In this document: positions 56,639 through 63,902 of the stretch, one piece after another | How the letters are laid out: each line of letters starts with the position of its first letter | Position numbering within the stretch: the stretch's first letter is position 1 | NCBI GenBank assembly: GCA_044226865.1 | Contig: JBGAGE010000013.1 | Location: 1 to 64,000 of the forward strand | Length of the DNA stretch: 64,000 bases | Direction of reading: 5' to 3' | DNA from: TMP-86 sp044226865 | Lineage (GTDB): Bacteria; Pseudomonadota; Gammaproteobacteria; Steroidobacterales; Steroidobacteraceae | Program-made: the position numbers and the translations under genes | Notes under the pieces: generated by a model | Told to the model about the DNA's origin: nothing | Database searches by the model: none | The model's input: only the letters and a program-made list of their open reading frames with translations

Positions 56639-56943
56639 TAAAACCTCTTCCCGTAACCCCGCAATTGTTGCAGTTGGCATCGCGAATCGTGTGGTTCGAA
56701 CCTGCGCATCAGGCGCTTGCCGATCCCATCCGGTTTCTTGCCTACGCGTTTGCCTATGCGCGCCACGAGGATATGAGCGAGATTCGCCATCATATGTCGG
56801 ACGATGATTTGCGTGAAGCGCTCGATCACGCGCCGCCGGGCATCATTGATGCTCGATCGTGGGCGTATTGGAATTCGAAATTGGGTCGATATCCTGCTCC
56901 GATCATGAGAAGGCGTGAGTTGGGTGAGTCCAGCAGCGTTTGA
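56635..56943 (+). CDS. unrecognised partner of the Phd-like antitoxin
   Basis: This is a 102-residue protein starting GTG 56635 (GTGA overlap with the antitoxin). It has no signal peptide. It is helical and contains WFEPAHQALADPIRFLAYA, HHMSDDDLREALDHAPPG and DARSWAYWN. I do not recognise a Doc, RelE, PIN or other classical toxin fold. The tight coupling and gene order (antitoxin first) make a toxin plausible, but it could also be a third component or a nucleotidyltransferase-associated protein. Confidence 0.6.
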   Translation: MIKPLPVTPQLLQLASRIVWFEPAHQALADPIRFLAYAFAYARHEDMSEIRHHMSDDDLREALDHAPPGIIDARSWAYWNSKLGRYPAPIMRRRELGESSSV

Positions 56944-57131
56944 GGTCTGACCAGCTCAAGCCGACAACCATTCCGTTCCGACACCCTGCTGCGCCGGCGA
57001 GCGCTTTCGATTGGATGGGATTATTCCAACTATCGTTCGGGCGTGGGTCGGTGCCCATGGCTGACGCCGGTTTGCACAAAACAGGTTCGAGTTCCACTGA
57101 GCGGCTGTAGCCGCTATCGTGGAGCGGCAGA

Positions 57132-57605
57132 TCATCGAGTCAGGTCGTCATCACGCGATCGAGTTTTGCCTGTCAAACGCTCCACGTCGGCGAGATCCTG
57201 GGTGCGACCGGTCGCGCGCTTGTTGGCGATCAGGTCGGCGCGCGAGATCACCGCGACGTCGATGCCCTCGAGGCGCGCCACCACTTTTCGTGGGTAGGCG
57301 TCTTCGAAGTCGACGCCATCGATGGAAGTGAGAATATCGATGCGCCGGGGGCCCGCGCCGATCTGGAACACCGCACCCCGGGTGCTGAAATCGGCCGGGG
57401 AAAGCCCTTGCGTGGGCGCGCCGAAGCGCTGTAGCGCGTGGATCAGTCGAACGGCATTGTCCGCGTTCGCGCGCACGAAGAAATCTATGTCCTTGGTCGC
57501 TCGCGGATGACCGTGAACGGCAAGTGCATGCGCTCCCACGAGCAGGTATTCAACCTTTTCGTCGGAAAAACACGACAACATCTCTTTGTAGTCTTCGTTC
57601 AACAT
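57132..57605 (-). CDS. nucleotidyltransferase-fold protein, DUF6036/AbiEii-like
   Basis: This is 157 residues from ATG 57605; the longer frame upstream lacks a good start. The motif VGAHALAVHGHPRATKDIDFFV combines the G-x-A-x-A loop with the DxD metal-binding pair typical of minimal nucleotidyltransferases. LIANKRATGRTQDLADVERL is the usual C-terminal helix of this group. The gene overlaps the small upstream gene by 56 bases. Related proteins act as toxins of type IV-like systems or as antitoxins for HEPN partners. No activity is proven here. Confidence 0.75.
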   Translation of the reverse strand: MLNEDYKEMLSCFSDEKVEYLLVGAHALAVHGHPRATKDIDFFVRANADNAVRLIHALQRFGAPTQGLSPADFSTRGAVFQIGAGPRRIDILTSIDGVDFEDAYPRKVVARLEGIDVAVISRADLIANKRATGRTQDLADVERLTGKTRSRDDDLTR

Positions 57606-57750
57606 CGTCTGTATTGATCCATGACCACGCTTCCTTCGTGAGTTCCCACACCTGCGAGAGCCGCTCTTCCGGCGTGCCCTGCATAAAGCCGCCGTCATCG
57701 GCCTCTGCAGGCGAGCGGCACAAGCGGACGTAAGTTCGATCCATGGACAT
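57550..57750 (-). CDS. small partner of the nucleotidyltransferase gene
   Basis: This is 66 residues from ATG 57750 (ATG 57744 is also possible). It contains RSPAEADDGGFMQGTPEERL followed by QVWELTKEAW, a short helical pattern often seen in proteins encoded directly upstream of nucleotidyltransferase-fold genes. The end overlaps the nucleotidyltransferase start by 56 bases in another frame, so translation is coupled. Confidence 0.6.
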   Translation of the reverse strand: MSMDRTYVRLCRSPAEADDGGFMQGTPEERLSQVWELTKEAWSWINTDDVERRLQRDVVVFFRRKG

Positions 57751-57885
57751 GCCGGAAACCTGCAAGGGCAAAACCGAAGATCATTATAGCATCGGCCAAA
57801 ATGCAAAGACGCGCACCGCATGTCGGACGGTGGGGCCCGGTTGGGAGCGAATTCCCAGTTAAGCGGCGGCCGGAATCTGGAGAAG

Positions 57886-58057
57886 GGTTCTGTTGCATCT
57901 GGGGATTAACGGTCGGGTGACGAACGCACATCAGACGACAAGCCCGATCGGCGCCGATGGAAGTCCTTGAATTCACCGGACCTCGACTGACTGCGCAGAA
58001 CTTGGCGGCGCCCTTGGATCGGAAATCTGAATCAAGAATCCCTAGATGCAACAGAAC
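57886..58057. repeat. mini-element with inverted IS6 tips
   Basis: GGTTCTGTTGCATCTGGGGATT at the left and AATCCCTAGATGCAACAGAAC at the right form a 20-base inverted repeat around about 130 bases that encode nothing. Both tips are the left-end type of the local IS6 element, which is not how a normal copy is built. It could be a MITE-like derivative moved by the IS6 transposase or the product of two nested ends. Confidence 0.6.
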
Positions 58058-58438
58058 ACGTTTTCTGATCCTGTTCGCCAACTCGATCCCGCATAGGTCG
58101 ATGCGGGCATAGGAGAAGGGCTTGAAGGGCGAGCATTCTCGCGACCGGTCGTTTGGTGTCACAGTAACGCGCCAGGAGGAGTTCACGCCCTTGGCGAGTC
58201 GGTTCCACCGCTTCTCGAATTCCGGAACGTAGCGGATGGTCCAGCGCATCACGGTGGTACGGGAGACCGCAACTCCACGCTCAGCAATGATGGCGGTAAG
58301 GTCCCGGTAGGACAGACGGTAGGTGATGTACCAGCGGCAGCACAGCTCAATGATGTTGGCGTCGAAGGCCCGCCAGCGGTAAATGGGATCCCGGTCGATT
58401 GGTTTGGTCATTTTTTTCCTCCGGACCGGTGAGAGGGT
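58058..58438 (-). mobile_element. deleted IS6-family element
   Basis: The transposase N-terminus starts at ATG 58411 (MTKPIDRDPIYRWRAFDA) and continues to about VNSSWRV. A deletion then joins it to a C-terminal piece (GIELANRIRKR) that abuts the mini-element at 57886-58057. The bases after the start (CCTCCGGACCGGTGAGAGGGT) match the right end of the intact copy but stop before the TGCACCAGAACC tip. It is therefore broken at both ends. Confidence 0.75.
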
Positions 58439-58452
58439 GAGATGACAGACAC

Positions 58453-58558
58453 GCGCTTCGCGCGTGGCTGGCCCCGAGCGTCAGCGAAGGGGTTCGCGGC
58501 CGAAGCGCCGCGAACAATCTCACCGCGCATGAAGTAGCTCCCCCCACGCGCGAAGCGC
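58453..58558. repeat. nested GC-rich inverted repeats
   Basis: GCGCTTCGCGCGTGG (58453-58467) is repeated in inverse as CCACGCGCGAAGCGC (58544-58558). Between them sits a second hairpin, GTTCGCGGC (58492-58500) with GCCGCGAAC (58507-58515). The set could form a long cruciform or RNA stem. It lies between the broken IS6 element and the ppsR stop; I see no gene in 58439-58677. Confidence 0.55.
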
Positions 58559-58677
58559 GCCCCAAGAAGAGCGCGAAACGCGAAGGTGCCGACACCCTCA
58601 ACGGCCTGTAAGATACCCTTCCGCGGGGAGCCTATCGATAGCGAGCGTTCAGTTGACCCCATCAGGATGATGGAAGG

Positions 58678-60111
58678 CTAGTTCGACGAATCACTCACGG
58701 GTGTATCGGACAAATCCCCGAGGCCATAGCGGCGCAGCTTGACGTAAAGACTTTGACGCGACAATCCAAGAATCTCGGCGGCTGATGCCCGGTTGTCGCC
58801 CGCCAATGCGAGAGCCGCTTCGATGCACATGCGTTCAATCGCATCCGTTGATTCACGCACCATGTCCTTGAGACCCACTCTTCCGACCAGTTTCGTCAGA
58901 TGTTCGATGGTCCCAGCGCTCTCCGTTTGGGCGCCCGGTTTCGACGTCGTATGACGCAACGTGCTTCGTATCGAGAAGCCGAGACACGGCTGCTCACCTT
59001 CGGGCGCGGACACTGCAGAGATCTCGACATCGACTTCTGAGCCATATTCGCCGCGCAACGTCGTCGGGTACATTCTCACCGACTCGTGCTGTCGCAGGGT
59101 CGTGGTAAGCACTTTGAAATCAGCGCCCGGCCGTCCCAGCCAGCGTTCAAGAAATTCACCCCGGACCTGCTCTTCTGTCGCAAGTTGCGCAAGATCGAGG
59201 AACGCGCGATTGGCAAACAGGATTCGGCCGTCCAGATCCGTCAGAACAAGGCCGTCGGGTGATGTTTCGATCACATCGAGAACCTTGGCCCTCACTTTCG
59301 AGACGATGGGATCGCTGCTCTTGCCGCCGAAAGGTTGGAACTGCACGAGGTAATAGGAGGCATTGGACATGCGGAACATCGTTGCCGTCGCCACGAACTC
59401 GGCATTGGACTGCGCTGTGCGGACGCGGACTTCCGGTGCACGGCCCGCCACCTTGACCGTTGAAAGCATGGTAAGGAGCGATTGCGTGCTCGGCGCGTCA
59501 AACCCTTCCGGAAAGCTGCGACCGGTGAGCCGACGAGTCGTCGAGCCCATGAGCTGCGCTGCCGCCGGGTTGGCCTCCGTCACGCGTTGTGTCGCCGCAT
59601 CGACGATGATCACTGCTTCGGAGGAAAGCTGGAACAACAGGTTGTAGCGTGTTTCCGTGAATCGCAGCGTCGAGTAATCGCGTTCGATCGCCTGTTCCAC
59701 CTCCGTCATCCGTCTCTGCATCGCGGCCAACGTACGCAGGTCCTTTCCAACCGCCAATATCCGGCGAGTGCCCGGCAACGCCATCACGCTGTAATTGACC
59801 GGCAGGTCCGGCCGTCCGGGTGCGGTGGGGTGGTTGACCTGTCGCCATCGGGCCAGGTCATTCCCGTCGGCGTCGCGCAAGAGCGCTTCGATCTTTGGCC
59901 TGCACTCCGTCGTTACGGTATCGATCCAGGGCCGGCCTTGCCACTGATCGCCGATTTCTGCGGCAAGTTCGTCGCCTCCCAGGGAAACGTCGCGAATCAC
60001 GCCTCTATTGTCGACGATCAACGCAATGTCCGCGGTCCGCGAGATAAGTAAGGCGGCCGAATTCGCGTCCAGGGAGCCAAGCGTCTTCTTTGGGGCATCA
60101 AACTGCTTCAC
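58678..60111 (-). CDS. ppsR: PpsR/CrtJ-type photosynthesis repressor
   Basis: This is a 477-residue cytoplasmic regulator with no signal peptide. The N-terminal domain and two PAS domains (roughly residues 155-260 and 270-380) are followed by a Fis-type helix-turn-helix in the last 45 residues (LALAGDNRASAAEILGLSRQ and SLYVKLRRYGL). Length and order match PpsR/CrtJ, which represses bacteriochlorophyll, carotenoid and light-harvesting genes under oxygen. Cys429, just before the HTH helices, is at the position of the redox-active Cys of CrtJ. The partner Cys between PAS domains is not obvious. No photosynthesis genes or TGT-N12-ACA sites are seen in the window. Confidence 0.85.
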   Translation of the reverse strand: MKQFDAPKKTLGSLDANSAALLISRTADIALIVDNRGVIRDVSLGGDELAAEIGDQWQGRPWIDTVTTECRPKIEALLRDADGNDLARWRQVNHPTAPGRPDLPVNYSVMALPGTRRILAVGKDLRTLAAMQRRMTEVEQAIERDYSTLRFTETRYNLLFQLSSEAVIIVDAATQRVTEANPAAAQLMGSTTRRLTGRSFPEGFDAPSTQSLLTMLSTVKVAGRAPEVRVRTAQSNAEFVATATMFRMSNASYYLVQFQPFGGKSSDPIVSKVRAKVLDVIETSPDGLVLTDLDGRILFANRAFLDLAQLATEEQVRGEFLERWLGRPGADFKVLTTTLRQHESVRMYPTTLRGEYGSEVDVEISAVSAPEGEQPCLGFSIRSTLRHTTSKPGAQTESAGTIEHLTKLVGRVGLKDMVRESTDAIERMCIEAALALAGDNRASAAEILGLSRQSLYVKLRRYGLGDLSDTPVSDSSN

Positions 60112-60327
60112 ACGAGGCCTACTCTATTTCTGAGGCGGATCACTTTCGAATAGTGCAATCGAATGCGCCGCCATTGATGGTATTCCGGGTCGCAATGCTG
60201 CCAGACTCGGCCGAACGCACCAGCTCACGAGGGAAATGCCCATGTGCGATGAAGGCGAGGAACGCAGGCATCAATTTGGATGAATTATGGGGCCTGGCGC
60301 GACAATTTACATCTATCAAACTGAGGA

Positions 60328-60348
60328 GGGCCCGTCGTCGACGGGCCC
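60328..60348. terminator. hairpin downstream of the membrane-protein gene
   Basis: GGGCCCGTCG and CGACGGGCCC form a ten-base stem around a single base, extended by a GGAGG/CCTCC pairing. It lies 16 bases beyond the stop of the minus-strand gene at 60364. There is no clean T-run, so termination is plausible but not certain. The bases from 60112 to 60327 show no convincing gene. Confidence 0.55.
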
Positions 60349-60363
60349 CCCCTCCCGTACGTT

Positions 60364-60702
60364 CTACCCGGCAGGCTTCGCTACGGGCGCGGATGTGGGC
60401 GCAAAACGAGCGTAGGTGTTTCGCAGAATGATCATGATCGCAGCCCCGGCGATGACCAATCCCGCATTTGCGAGGATCGCAGACAGGTACTGGCCGACCT
60501 CCGGGGCGCTGCCAAACAGGTGCGCAAAACTCGTCAATGCCAGCGCGCTTACCAACACTCTTACGTGGTCCTCCCGGGCGATCGACCACCCGACTACGAG
60601 ACCTACCAACAACAGCACCAAGTCGACGTGAGGAATCGCGACGAAGGCCGCGATGATTGCCAACGCAATTCCAGTCAAGCCAATGATCTTTTCGATTTTC
60701 AC
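60364..60702 (-). CDS. small integral membrane protein of unknown function
   Basis: This is 112 residues from GTG 60702, with GGAGGT four bases before it; the TTG at 60714 is too close to the site. Three to four hydrophobic helices are evident (IIGLTGIALAIIAAF, LVLLLVGLVVGW, LAILANAGLVIAGAAIMII), with a short basic and proline-rich C-terminal tail. I do not recognise the family. It sits between ppsR and mscL, reading the same way as ppsR. Confidence 0.7.
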   Translation of the reverse strand: MKIEKIIGLTGIALAIIAAFVAIPHVDLVLLLVGLVVGWSIAREDHVRVLVSALALTSFAHLFGSAPEVGQYLSAILANAGLVIAGAAIMIILRNTYARFAPTSAPVAKPAG

Positions 60703-61208
60703 AGCAACCTCCAAATAGAGTTTTAATTATCGTCGTTGCTCAAAATCCGCTGCCGTTAGCGGAACAACGCACAGCCATGGATGCGCGGACGAGCATGCAC
60801 TGCGCGGAGTTTGTGCGTCAACAGATCATATGCATGCGGCGTGAATGCTCCCGCTTCTTCGCGCCGAAAAAGGGAGAGCTGACAAAATGGTAGTCAGCAT
60901 TGGTTGACGCCTTGTCGATCTGCAGGTTGCCTTGCGCCCGAACCCGGCATAAGACGGCGCGACTGCGTGCATGCCTTTGGTCCGCGATTTCGCTGACATT
61001 CGGGCCGCGCATTCACGCGCATTCCGGGGTGCGAGCGAATTGCGGAGAGCTTGCGTTGCAAGTGGATCGTCAATCGACGTTGACAACAGCGGAGTTGACA
61101 GTTCGCCCCTGCGATTGGCGCGCAGCGGATTGATCGGATATGGTCGGCCGGCGTTCGATCGGCGGATGCGTGACATTCAATAATCGAAGAATAAACAGGA
61201 GTGTGATC
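60703..61208. other. gene-poor interval before mscL
   Basis: These 506 bases lie between two divergent genes. Open frames on both strands lack ribosome sites and family motifs. The region probably holds the promoters of the membrane-protein gene and mscL; I could not identify boxes with confidence. Confidence 0.5.
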
Positions 61209-61601
61209 ATGGGCATTGGTTCGGAATTCAAGGAATTTGCGATGAAGGGCAACGTCGTGGACCTCGCAGTGGGCGTCGTCATCGGCGGGGCATTCGGCAA
61301 GATCGTCTCTTCATTGGTTGCGGACGTCATCATGCCGCCGCTGGGTAAGGCAATCGGTGGCGTGAACTTCGGTGACCTTGCAATCAGTCTGGGTCAGGGC
61401 GCGGATGGGAAGGATGTCCTGCTGAGGTACGGTGCGTTCCTGCAATCAGTCTTTGATTTCTTGATCATCGCGCTTGTGATTTTCGTCGCCATCAAGGGAA
61501 TCAACAAATTGAAGCGGCCCCCGGCCGAGGCTCCGGCTGCCGCGCCGCCGCGCACCGAAGTGTTGTTGGAAGAGATTCGAAACCTGCTTGCAAAGCACTG
61601 A
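61209..61601 (+). CDS. mscL: large-conductance mechanosensitive channel
   Basis: This is 130 residues from ATG 61209 with AGGAG seven bases before it. The N-terminal amphipathic helix (FKEFAMKGNVVDLAVGVVIGGAFG split over helix S1 and TM1) and the second membrane helix LIIALVIFVAIKGINKL are typical of MscL. The C-terminal helix ends in EEIRNLLAKH. It forms the pentameric pore that opens on hypo-osmotic shock. A strong hairpin follows the stop. Confidence 0.95.
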   Translation: MGIGSEFKEFAMKGNVVDLAVGVVIGGAFGKIVSSLVADVIMPPLGKAIGGVNFGDLAISLGQGADGKDVLLRYGAFLQSVFDFLIIALVIFVAIKGINKLKRPPAEAPAAAPPRTEVLLEEIRNLLAKH

Positions 61602-61615
61602 TCGACGAGGTGGAG

Positions 61616-61654
61616 GCCTGTGCCGGAGTGATGCGGCATCACTCCGGCACAGGC
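61616..61654. terminator. 18-base-pair hairpin after mscL
   Basis: GCCTGTGCCGGAGTGATG and CATCACTCCGGCACAGGC are perfectly complementary around the loop CGG. The stem starts 15 bases after the mscL stop. It lacks a T-run and may work as a Rho-assisted or bidirectional terminator, or protect the mscL transcript 3' end. Confidence 0.65.
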
Positions 61655-61860
61655 GTGGTCGCCGGCGCATTCTGCGATTGCGCCGCAATTCTCCGCTGAT
61701 CCGACGCGTCATGAAGGCCACCCTCGCTTCACGCTCCGTACATTCCGCAACGCCATAGGCGTATCCCGCCGACGCCTTGTTCATTGACCTAAGAAGCAGC
61801 CCGCGATACTTGTATTTCGGGTGCGGACCCTTGCCCTTCCTGGGCACGTACCGAGCGGAA

Positions 61861-61901
61861 TTGACTTAGGTCAAGGACTTCTCGGGGCACATCCCTACAG
61901 T
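61861..61901 (+). promoter_or_regulatory. FNR/Dnr-type promoter of nosZ
   Basis: TTGAC-TTAG-GTCAA (61861-61874) is a perfect FNR/Dnr-family site. TACAGT at 61896-61901 fits a -10 box. If transcription starts near 61909, the site is centred at about -41.5, the classical class II position. The site is expected to switch on nosZ when oxygen is low or NO is present. The remaining bases of 61655-61993 show no gene. Confidence 0.75.
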
Positions 61902-62008
61902 ACCCGCATATTCCGACGAATTGATGAGCGAGGCTCATGCATGTCGTTCGGAGTCCGGGGTCGATGGCTTGAAACGCCACGGCTGAATTTCAAATGTGGG
62001 AGCGAGGC

Positions 62009-62457
62009 ATGAATACGAATTCCAGGCGGGCTCTGGGTTTTCTGCTTGCGGCGGGCTTTGGGTGGGCGACAGCAGCGTCAGCGGCCGACACGTTGCAGGA
62101 TGTAATGCAGGCCCGGGGTTTGAGTCAACAAGACGTTCTGGCAGCTGCCAAGATCTACGTGCCTACCGGAAAACGCGATGAGTTCCTCGTGTTCAGCTCG
62201 GGCGGACAGAGCGGGCAGATCATCGTCTACGGCATCCCGTCGATGCGCATCCTGAAATACCTGGCGGTCTTCACGCCGGAGCCTTGGCAGGGGTATGGTT
62301 TCGACGAGAGTTCCAAGAAGGTGCTCGACGAGGGCAAGATCGACGGCAAGTCCATCACCTGGGGCGACACCCATCATCCGGGGATGTCAGAGACCGACGG
62401 CAAATACGACGGCCAATTCCTGTTCATCAACGACAAGGCCAATCCACGCGTCGCGGT
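62009..62457 (+). pseudogene. nosZ: nitrous-oxide reductase, truncated by IS6
   Basis: I use ATG 62009, with GGGAG six bases before it; ATG 61994 is a possible alternative. About 149 codons remain of a protein normally over 600 residues. After a signal peptide ending at SAAD the sequence has FSSGGQSGQI, VFTPEPWQGYGFDE, DTHHPGMSETDGKYDG and LFINDKANPRVAVV. The His pair of DTHHP are ligands of the CuZ cluster. FTPEPWQGYGF is typical of clade II NosZ. The IS6 left end begins directly after codon VAVV, so the seven-bladed propeller and CuA domain are gone. The product cannot reduce N2O. Confidence 0.9.
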
Positions 62458-63297
62458 GGTTCTGTTGCATCTAGGGATTTTCGGCCCGCAGAAGGTCATC
62501 TCGGCGTTTGGCCAATCAGCGGGCGAGCGCGCGCCTCCAAAGTTCATTGAGGGGTAGGGACCAGCTACGCTTACCCCTGCCGAGGCTGAACTGGTGCTTT
62601 CGGATCTTGTTCGCCAGTTCGATTCCGCCCAGGACGATGCCGGCGTTCATGAACGACTTGAAGCCGAGCATGCAGGCGATCCGGCGCTTGATGGCGCGAT
62701 GATCTTGCTCGACGATATTGTTGAGGTATTGGCTGCAGCGAACTCTGACCTTCACCCATTTGGGATCTTCGCGCCGTAGGTAGCGCAGGGCGAGGTGGCT
62801 GGGTTTGTGCCCATCAAGAGTTACCTTCTTCGGCCAGTGATGCCCTGTGGTACATAGCGCCTTGCGGAAAAAGGCTTCCGCCGCCGCGGTTCCCCGCGTC
62901 CGCCGGAGGAGAAAGTCGATAGTCTTGCCGTGTTTGTCGACGGCACGGAACAGATAATTCCAGCGGCCATTGATCTTGATGTAGGTCTCGTCGACCCGCC
63001 AGGAGGAGTTGACGCCCTTGGCAAGGCGATTCCAGCGCTTTTCGAATTCTGGCACGTACCTGATGGTCCATCGCATCAGCGTGGTGTGAGACACATTAAC
63101 TCCCCGCTCGGCCATGATGGCCACCAGGTCCCGGTACGACAGCCGGTAGGTGATGTACCAGCGGCAGCACAGCTCAATGATGTCGGCGTCGAAGGCCCGT
63201 CGGCGGTAAATGGGATCCCGGTCGATTGGTTTGGTCATTTTTATCCCTCCGGACCGGTGAGAGGGTAGGCCTGGTCATCCGCCGTTGCACCAGAACC
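62458..63297 (-). mobile_element. intact IS6-family insertion sequence
   Basis: The element is 840 bases, bounded by GGTTCTGTTGCA at the left and TGCACCAGAACC at the right (twelve-base tips with one mismatch). It contains one transposase gene on the minus strand. The flanking eight bases (GTCGCGGT and CAACCTAT) do not match, so a later deletion or cointegrate resolution has removed one side of the target. It is the reference copy for the remnants elsewhere in the window. Confidence 0.9.
62516..63238 (-). CDS. IS6-family DDE transposase
   Basis: This is 240 residues from ATG 63238. The N-terminal helix-turn-helix region is followed by the catalytic triad Asp83 (RVDETYI), Asp142 (LDGHK) and Glu177 (NNIVEQDH), spaced DD-34-E as expected for IS6. 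The frame is uninterrupted and full length, so the protein should be active. It would recognise the twelve-base tips present at all remnants listed here. Confidence 0.95.
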   Translation of the reverse strand: MTKPIDRDPIYRRRAFDADIIELCCRWYITYRLSYRDLVAIMAERGVNVSHTTLMRWTIRYVPEFEKRWNRLAKGVNSSWRVDETYIKINGRWNYLFRAVDKHGKTIDFLLRRTRGTAAAEAFFRKALCTTGHHWPKKVTLDGHKPSHLALRYLRREDPKWVKVRVRCSQYLNNIVEQDHRAIKRRIACMLGFKSFMNAGIVLGGIELANKIRKHQFSLGRGKRSWSLPLNELWRRALAR

Positions 63298-63426
63298 CAA
63301 CCTATCACCGGCTCCCTTAACCTCCTAAAAAGTAAGGATTTTCGTCGCAAATCGTTGCAGCTTGTTGCATGCTGTCGCGAACCTGTTAGCATGGCGCCCC
63401 CGCACGTTGGCAACGGTGGGGCTAAA

Positions 63427-63494
63427 CGGGGCATGGCGCAGTCTGGTAGCGCATCTGCTTTGGGAGCATCGCAATTGCTCCTCTTCTCGCCCCG
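63427..63494 (+). tRNA. damaged tRNA-Pro (UGG), probable pseudogene
   Basis: CGGGGCATGGCGCAGTCTGG begins a normal proline tRNA through the D-arm, and CTGC-TTTGGGA-GCA gives an anticodon loop with TGG. The variable loop and T-arm (GGTTCGAATCC) are missing. A GCCCCG that could pair with the acceptor 5' strand lies soon after, followed by AAAA and no CCA. A promoter-like TTGCAG...TAGCAT lies upstream. The gene was probably functional before a short deletion or an integration event. Confidence 0.6.
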
Positions 63495-63865
63495 AAAAAT
63501 TCTTTTCAGATCATCCAATCAAGAGTGTTTTCTCAACACTTTTCTTATGCGCGGTGGACACGTTGGTGGACACCCTTTGTTTCGTTCTTCGGCAGTTTCG
63601 TCTTGATTGGCGCTAATCGAGACGCGCGTACCGAACGCGCCGCTCTGAGGAAGCGCATGCGCTGTTCATCTTGAGGACGTGGATACACCAGAACCGATTT
63701 TCCAGATGCTGACCTTAAGGAAGCCATACGCCTGACGTGTGCGAAATCAAACGCGGGGCTGTGAACCGGCATCGAATGTTGACCAGATAGATGGCTTGTC
63801 ATCCATCGTGAATCGATGCGCTACCGCGCCGGTCGACGCCGAGTTGGCATGGCGATTCACAGTGA
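63495..63865. other. unassigned tRNA-flanking region
   Basis: No supportable gene is present. GTGGACACGTTGGTGGACACC at 63554-63574 is a direct repeat of the kind often found between a tRNA gene and a site-specific integrase. Together with the broken tRNA it suggests the edge of a former integrated element. An AGTGTTTTCTCAACACT hairpin lies at about 63524-63540. Confidence 0.35.
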
Positions 63866-63902
63866 GACCGTAGGCTTGGCGACCCGCCGTTGCACCAGAA
63901 CC
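63866..63902. mobile_element. right-end fragment of an IS6-family element
   Basis: GACCGTAGGCTTGGCGACCCGCCG leads to the tip TGCACCAGAACC, matching the right end of the intact copy (63261-63297). No transposase codons precede it. It marks another deleted or recombined copy close to the tRNA. Confidence 0.65.

Noticed and set aside
60140..60327. Minus-strand frame between ppsR and the membrane-protein gene, as a possible AerR/PpaA remnant
   Set aside because: The readable tail has no motif that I can tie to AerR or any other family, so it is not annotated.
58600..60400. PpsR-type TGT-N12-ACA sites near ppsR
   Set aside because: I looked around the ppsR ends and found no convincing site.
60826..61176. 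Minus-strand 116-codon frame before mscL
   Set aside because: It has no ribosome site, an unusual composition and no recognisable motif. It is likely chance.
61446..61847. Minus-strand 133-codon frame over the mscL end and hairpin
   Set aside because: It is antisense to mscL and its hairpin and very arginine-rich, with no family signature.
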